Source: CAZAYB01 sp964489215
GTDB lineage: Bacteria; Planctomycetota; Phycisphaerae; Sedimentisphaerales; Anaerohalosphaeraceae
DNA length: 8,562 nucleotides
NCBI GenBank assembly: GCA_964489215.1
Contig: CAZAYB010000129.1
Coordinates: 1-8,562 of the forward strand
Direction: 5' to 3'
Of this stretch, positions 6,095 to 8,562 are shown in pieces; the stretch's first letter is position 1, and the number at the start of each line of letters is the position of its first letter. The notes under the pieces were generated by a model, which did not search any database, was not told the DNA's origin, and was given only the letters and a program-made list of their open reading frames with translations. Position numbers and translations under genes: made by a program.

Positions 6095-7036
6095 GTGGCT
6101 AATAATTTCAGTGACAGACTCTGCGATGCGGTTAAGGCAAAAGGAACGATATTGACAGTTGGGATTGATCCTGTTTACGGCAGGCTTCCCGAAGAGATAC
6201 GTTCTCATAAATCAATGAATGACGAAAACGATGTTGCGGCCGCTGTCGATGCGATTTTTGACTTCGGCACAAAGGTTCTTCGTATAATATCAGGGCATGT
6301 TCCAGCGGTGAAAATGAATATTGCATACTTTGAACAGTATCTTTGGGAAGGTCTTGAGACTTACTTTTCTTTGATATCAGAGGCAGATGCTCTGGGTCTT
6401 GAGGTTATAGGCGATGTGAAACGTGGTGATATTGGTCATACTGCCGAGGCTTATGCTACAGCTCATCTGAAGAATCCGGACATGGTCGGTATCGAGGATA
6501 TTATTACTCCTGATGCGATTACAGTTAACGGATTTGCAGGGTCAGAGGGCATATTGCCCTTTGCAGATATCGCAAATAAGGAGGGCAAGGGTATTTTCGT
6601 ATGGGTTCGTTCGAGTAATCCAACAGCAGGAGAACTTCAGGATTTTTCTAACAGCACCGGAGAGAAGTTTTACGAGAAATATGCCTCAATAGTATCTGAG
6701 CTTGCTATGCAGAATAAAAGGCTGGGCAAGAACGGATACAGCAATGTCGGTCTTGTTGCAGGATTAAGCGATGTAAATGCAGCGGTTAAGCTTAGGCAAA
6801 TGAATAATAAACTTTGGTATCTTGTTCCGGGTCTCGGCGCCCAGGGCGCCAGCGCAGAAGACTGCGTTAAACTTTGTAATCCTGACGGTAACGGAGCATT
6901 GATCAATTCATCAAGGTCAATAATTTACGCCTATGAGAAGCCGGTATACCGTGATAAATTCGGCGACAACTGGCAAAAGTGCATAGAGCAGTCTGTGATA
7001 GATACTAAAGAACAGTTAAGACAGGCGATGCAGTAA
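6095..7036 (+). CDS. pyrF: Orotidine 5'-phosphate decarboxylase, type 2
   Basis: Converts orotidine 5'-phosphate to UMP and CO2, the last step of de novo pyrimidine synthesis, in the cytoplasm. At 313 residues it has the length of the longer type 2 family rather than the roughly 240-residue E. coli type. The active-site features are present: Asp25 in TVGIDP, Lys73 in AVKMN, and the hallmark catalytic Asp107-x-Lys109-x-x-Asp112 in GDVKRGDIG. Other features are the phosphate-gripper region VPGLGAQG (244-251) and Arg274 in NSSRSIIYA. The start is GTG 6095: an in-frame TAA abuts it, AAAGG (6082-6086) lies eight bases upstream, and the next methionine is residue 41. No other pyr gene is adjacent. 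A promoter (5971-6000) and a leader hairpin (6004-6045) precede it. The start region does not resemble PyrR-type attenuators that I know. Confidence 0.95.
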   Translation: MANNFSDRLCDAVKAKGTILTVGIDPVYGRLPEEIRSHKSMNDENDVAAAVDAIFDFGTKVLRIISGHVPAVKMNIAYFEQYLWEGLETYFSLISEADALGLEVIGDVKRGDIGHTAEAYATAHLKNPDMVGIEDIITPDAITVNGFAGSEGILPFADIANKEGKGIFVWVRSSNPTAGELQDFSNSTGEKFYEKYASIVSELAMQNKRLGKNGYSNVGLVAGLSDVNAAVKLRQMNNKLWYLVPGLGAQGASAEDCVKLCNPDGNGALINSSRSIIYAYEKPVYRDKFGDNWQKCIEQSVIDTKEQLRQAMQ

Positions 7037-7067
7037 AGAACCGGCATACATAAGCCGATAATCACGA

Positions 7068-7097
7068 TTTACAGTTCTGAAAATAATCAGTTATAGT
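7068..7097 (+). promoter_or_regulatory. Putative sigma70-type promoter of the DUF4190-like gene
   Basis: TTTACA (7068-7073), an 18-bp spacer and TATAGT (7092-7097) each match consensus at 5 of 6 positions. Transcription would start near 7104, about 98 bases before GTG 7202. It lies 32 bp after the pyrF stop, so the downstream gene need not depend on pyrF transcription. Confidence 0.4.
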
Positions 7098-7135
7098 ACA
7101 GGCCTTAATAATTGTGCCCTAAGGTTCAAGCCTGT
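7098..7135 (+). other. Nested stem-loop after pyrF
   Basis: ACAGG (7098-7102) pairs with CCTGT (7131-7135), and CCTTA (7103-7107) pairs with TAAGG (7120-7124), leaving a six-base one-sided bulge (7125-7130) and a 12-base loop. A run of six T (7153-7158) comes 17 bases later, too far for a standard intrinsic terminator. It may help end or stabilise pyrF mRNA. It begins right at the -10 box of the putative promoter at 7068-7097. Confidence 0.35.
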
Positions 7136-7201
7136 CATTGATGTTAAGCACATTTTTTCAGGGCCGATAGTATTAGATATTTTCCAGGCAGGGTAGAGAT
7201 C

Positions 7202-8562
7202 GTGGAAAAGGCTTTGAACAATAAATTGCCCAGGCGAAAGATAAGTAAACTGGCGATATTTTCTTTGGGCCTTTCAGTTATCGGACTTTTTTTACAGCTT
7301 GCGGCATCAATTCCCGCGTTTTTTCTTAATATCTGGGCGTTTTACCATATCAAAAAGAACCGTCAGGCAATTCGCGGTTTAGGTCTGGTCATTTCAGCTT
7401 TTGCGTTTTGTTTTTTATCATTTTTCATGAGCTTTATTATCTGGCTTTGGACTTTTGACGCAGATGTTTTGAACAATGATTTCGATAACAATGACCTTAA
7501 GTCTGCGGATCCAGAGTATATGCAGACTTACTGGATGCTTTATAAGCTTACCGAGCCTGCTGGTATGGGTTTGCCAGGTCCGTCTGTAACCGGACTGACA
7601 GCAGAGGATGTGCAGCTTCAGCGGGAGATAATAAAGATTATTAAAAAGGGCGAAAGCATATCAGAAGTTATCAGTAAGACTGTTTCAGAAAACGCAGAAG
7701 AAATTGAATCGGCCTGGCACAGAGGAGCCTACGCCAGGGAGATGATAGAAATGGTAAGTAAATTCGAGGATATCGCTGACCTTACTGAGCCGAGAATACA
7801 GGCAGAGGTAGGTTTTGTAAGGAACATGATATTTGTCAGCAGAATGTACCAGAACTACATATTCCTGCAAATCGCAAGGGGTAATTATACTAAGGCGACC
7901 AAGGAGCTTGTTACTTTTGATTCTGTTATACGCAAAGTCAGTCCCAATGCGCGGTCACTGGCGATGCGGCTTCTTTGCAACGGGCTTTTTCGGCGAAATA
8001 TTAAAACGGCAAATTATATTCTAAACCAGGTTATGGTCCCTGAAGGGGCAATTGACATTATCGCAGAGCATTTTACGGAACTGAAGACAGAACAAATCAG
8101 CCTTAAAAATATCGCTATACATGAATATCTGAGCTTTAAGAACCTTATCCTTGACACATTTGGTGAGGATGTGCATGAGGATGGTCCTTTCTTCAAAAGA
8201 AACTCAATGCTGCGTGCATACTATAACTACTGTTCTTACTGGGCGAGTCTGGAAAATGAAGCAAATGATTTCAAGCCTGTCAGTATAGTGCCAGGCTTTT
8301 ATCCAAAAGCATACGCAGGTATTCACTACGGTTCAAACAAGGTTCGTCCCTGGTATTATGTCTACAACCCAATCGGAGCAAGAATATTCAGAACGACTGC
8401 ACCGCCTTTTAGAAAGCTTCGTTCGATGAATGTCAGGCTTTTAATAATGGATGACCTTTTTGGGGTTGTAATCGCAATGCGTCAGAACAGGCCGCCGGAT
8501 CTTAAAGCAAGGGCATTTAGCGACAATTATCTTATTGACCTTAAGAAGAAAATAATATTCAG
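7202..8562 (+). CDS. DUF4190-like two-helix membrane protein with large soluble domain, 3' end cut
   Basis: The frame is open from GTG 7202 to the right edge: 453 codons plus two bases, with no stop yet. An in-frame TAA at 7145-7147 and the lack of any ATG, GTG or TTG between it and 7202 fix the start; AGGG (7190-7193) eight bases upstream is a modest ribosome site. Residues 15-80 look like a DUF4190 domain: a basic N-terminus, a hydrophobic pair at about 17-49, the loop HIKKNRQAIRGLGL (49-62) and a TM helix at about 59-84. After an acidic linker (86-105) come about 350 soluble residues. These are mostly helical at 135-320, then an aromatic stretch with WYYVYNPIG (384-392) and a helix RLLIMDDLFGVVIAMRQNR (412-430). 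The NPxG motif followed by such a helix is familiar from planctomycete proteins of unknown function, but I cannot name a family. DUF4190 proteins have no assigned reaction. The gene follows pyrF on the same strand, 165 bp away, with its own possible promoter. Confidence 0.8.
   Translation, partial: MEKALNNKLPRRKISKLAIFSLGLSVIGLFLQLAASIPAFFLNIWAFYHIKKNRQAIRGLGLVISAFAFCFLSFFMSFIIWLWTFDADVLNNDFDNNDLKSADPEYMQTYWMLYKLTEPAGMGLPGPSVTGLTAEDVQLQREIIKIIKKGESISEVISKTVSENAEEIESAWHRGAYAREMIEMVSKFEDIADLTEPRIQAEVGFVRNMIFVSRMYQNYIFLQIARGNYTKATKELVTFDSVIRKVSPNARSLAMRLLCNGLFRRNIKTANYILNQVMVPEGAIDIIAEHFTELKTEQISLKNIAIHEYLSFKNLILDTFGEDVHEDGPFFKRNSMLRAYYNYCSYWASLENEANDFKPVSIVPGFYPKAYAGIHYGSNKVRPWYYVYNPIGARIFRTTAPPFRKLRSMNVRLLIMDDLFGVVIAMRQNRPPDLKARAFSDNYLIDLKKKIIF

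Larger units (their letters stand above)
7037..7201. other. Intergenic region between pyrF and the DUF4190-like gene
   Basis: This 165-bp gap contains the putative promoter (7068-7097) and nested hairpin (7098-7135). A 4-bp CGGC/GCCG hairpin (7042-7057) just after the pyrF stop has no T-run and is too weak to call a terminator. No small coding frame is seen. Confidence 0.5.

Noticed and set aside
5987..6326. Minus-strand frames over the start of pyrF (5987-6208, 6132-6326)
   Set aside because: They overlap the unmistakable pyrF coding sequence and have low-complexity or arbitrary composition.
7042..7057. CGGC/GCCG hairpin as the pyrF terminator
   Set aside because: Only four pairs and no T-run follows.
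1..8562. tRNA, rRNA, insertion sequence, CRISPR array, attachment site or toxin-antitoxin genes
   Set aside because: I looked for cloverleaf arms, transposase motifs, spaced direct repeats and small paired genes on both strands and found none.

Overview
The window carries six protein-coding genes, no RNA genes, no mobile elements and no CRISPR array. Base composition is moderately AT-rich (roughly 40% GC by eye). A class II-type, 313-residue orotidine 5'-phosphate decarboxylase, a PhoB/PhoR pair whose kinase has a large extracytoplasmic sensor, an exported HEAT-repeat protein and a DUF4190-like membrane protein together suggest a Gram-negative-type bacterium of the Planctomycetota, perhaps an AT-rich Phycisphaerae/Sedimentisphaerales lineage. 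That placement is inferred from gene types, not from a marker gene.

Layout. On the minus strand, read right to left: a 239-residue membrane-anchored protein of unknown function (5191-5910); a regulatory gap; a PhoB-family response regulator (4291-4977); a 105-bp gap with a stem-loop; a PhoR-family histidine kinase (2404-4185); a 254-bp gap with a likely promoter; and a secreted or lipid-anchored HEAT/TPR-type repeat protein whose C-terminus runs off the left edge (1-2149). On the plus strand: pyrF (6095-7036), divergent from the 239-residue gene, then a two-helix DUF4190-like protein with a large soluble C-terminal part that runs off the right edge (7202-8562). Three of the six genes start with GTG.

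How the parts fit. The phoB-like and phoR-like genes form a classic two-component pair. The strongest regulatory signal is just upstream of phoB: four hexamers of the TTAACA/CTAACA type spaced exactly 11 bp apart. The two best copies end 9 bp before a perfect TATAAT -10 box. This is the architecture of a Pho-box-activated promoter and suggests that the regulator controls its own operon. No pst transporter or phoU gene is visible, so phosphate sensing is inferred from family resemblance and the promoter. pyrF supplies the last step of de novo UMP synthesis and stands apart from other pyr genes here. It shares a compact divergent promoter region with the 239-residue gene, and its putative leader contains a long imperfect hairpin.

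No clearly new multi-gene system is visible. The items most worth following are the 11-bp-phased operator array together with an altered PhoB recognition helix, the pyrF leader hairpin, and the three proteins of unknown function.
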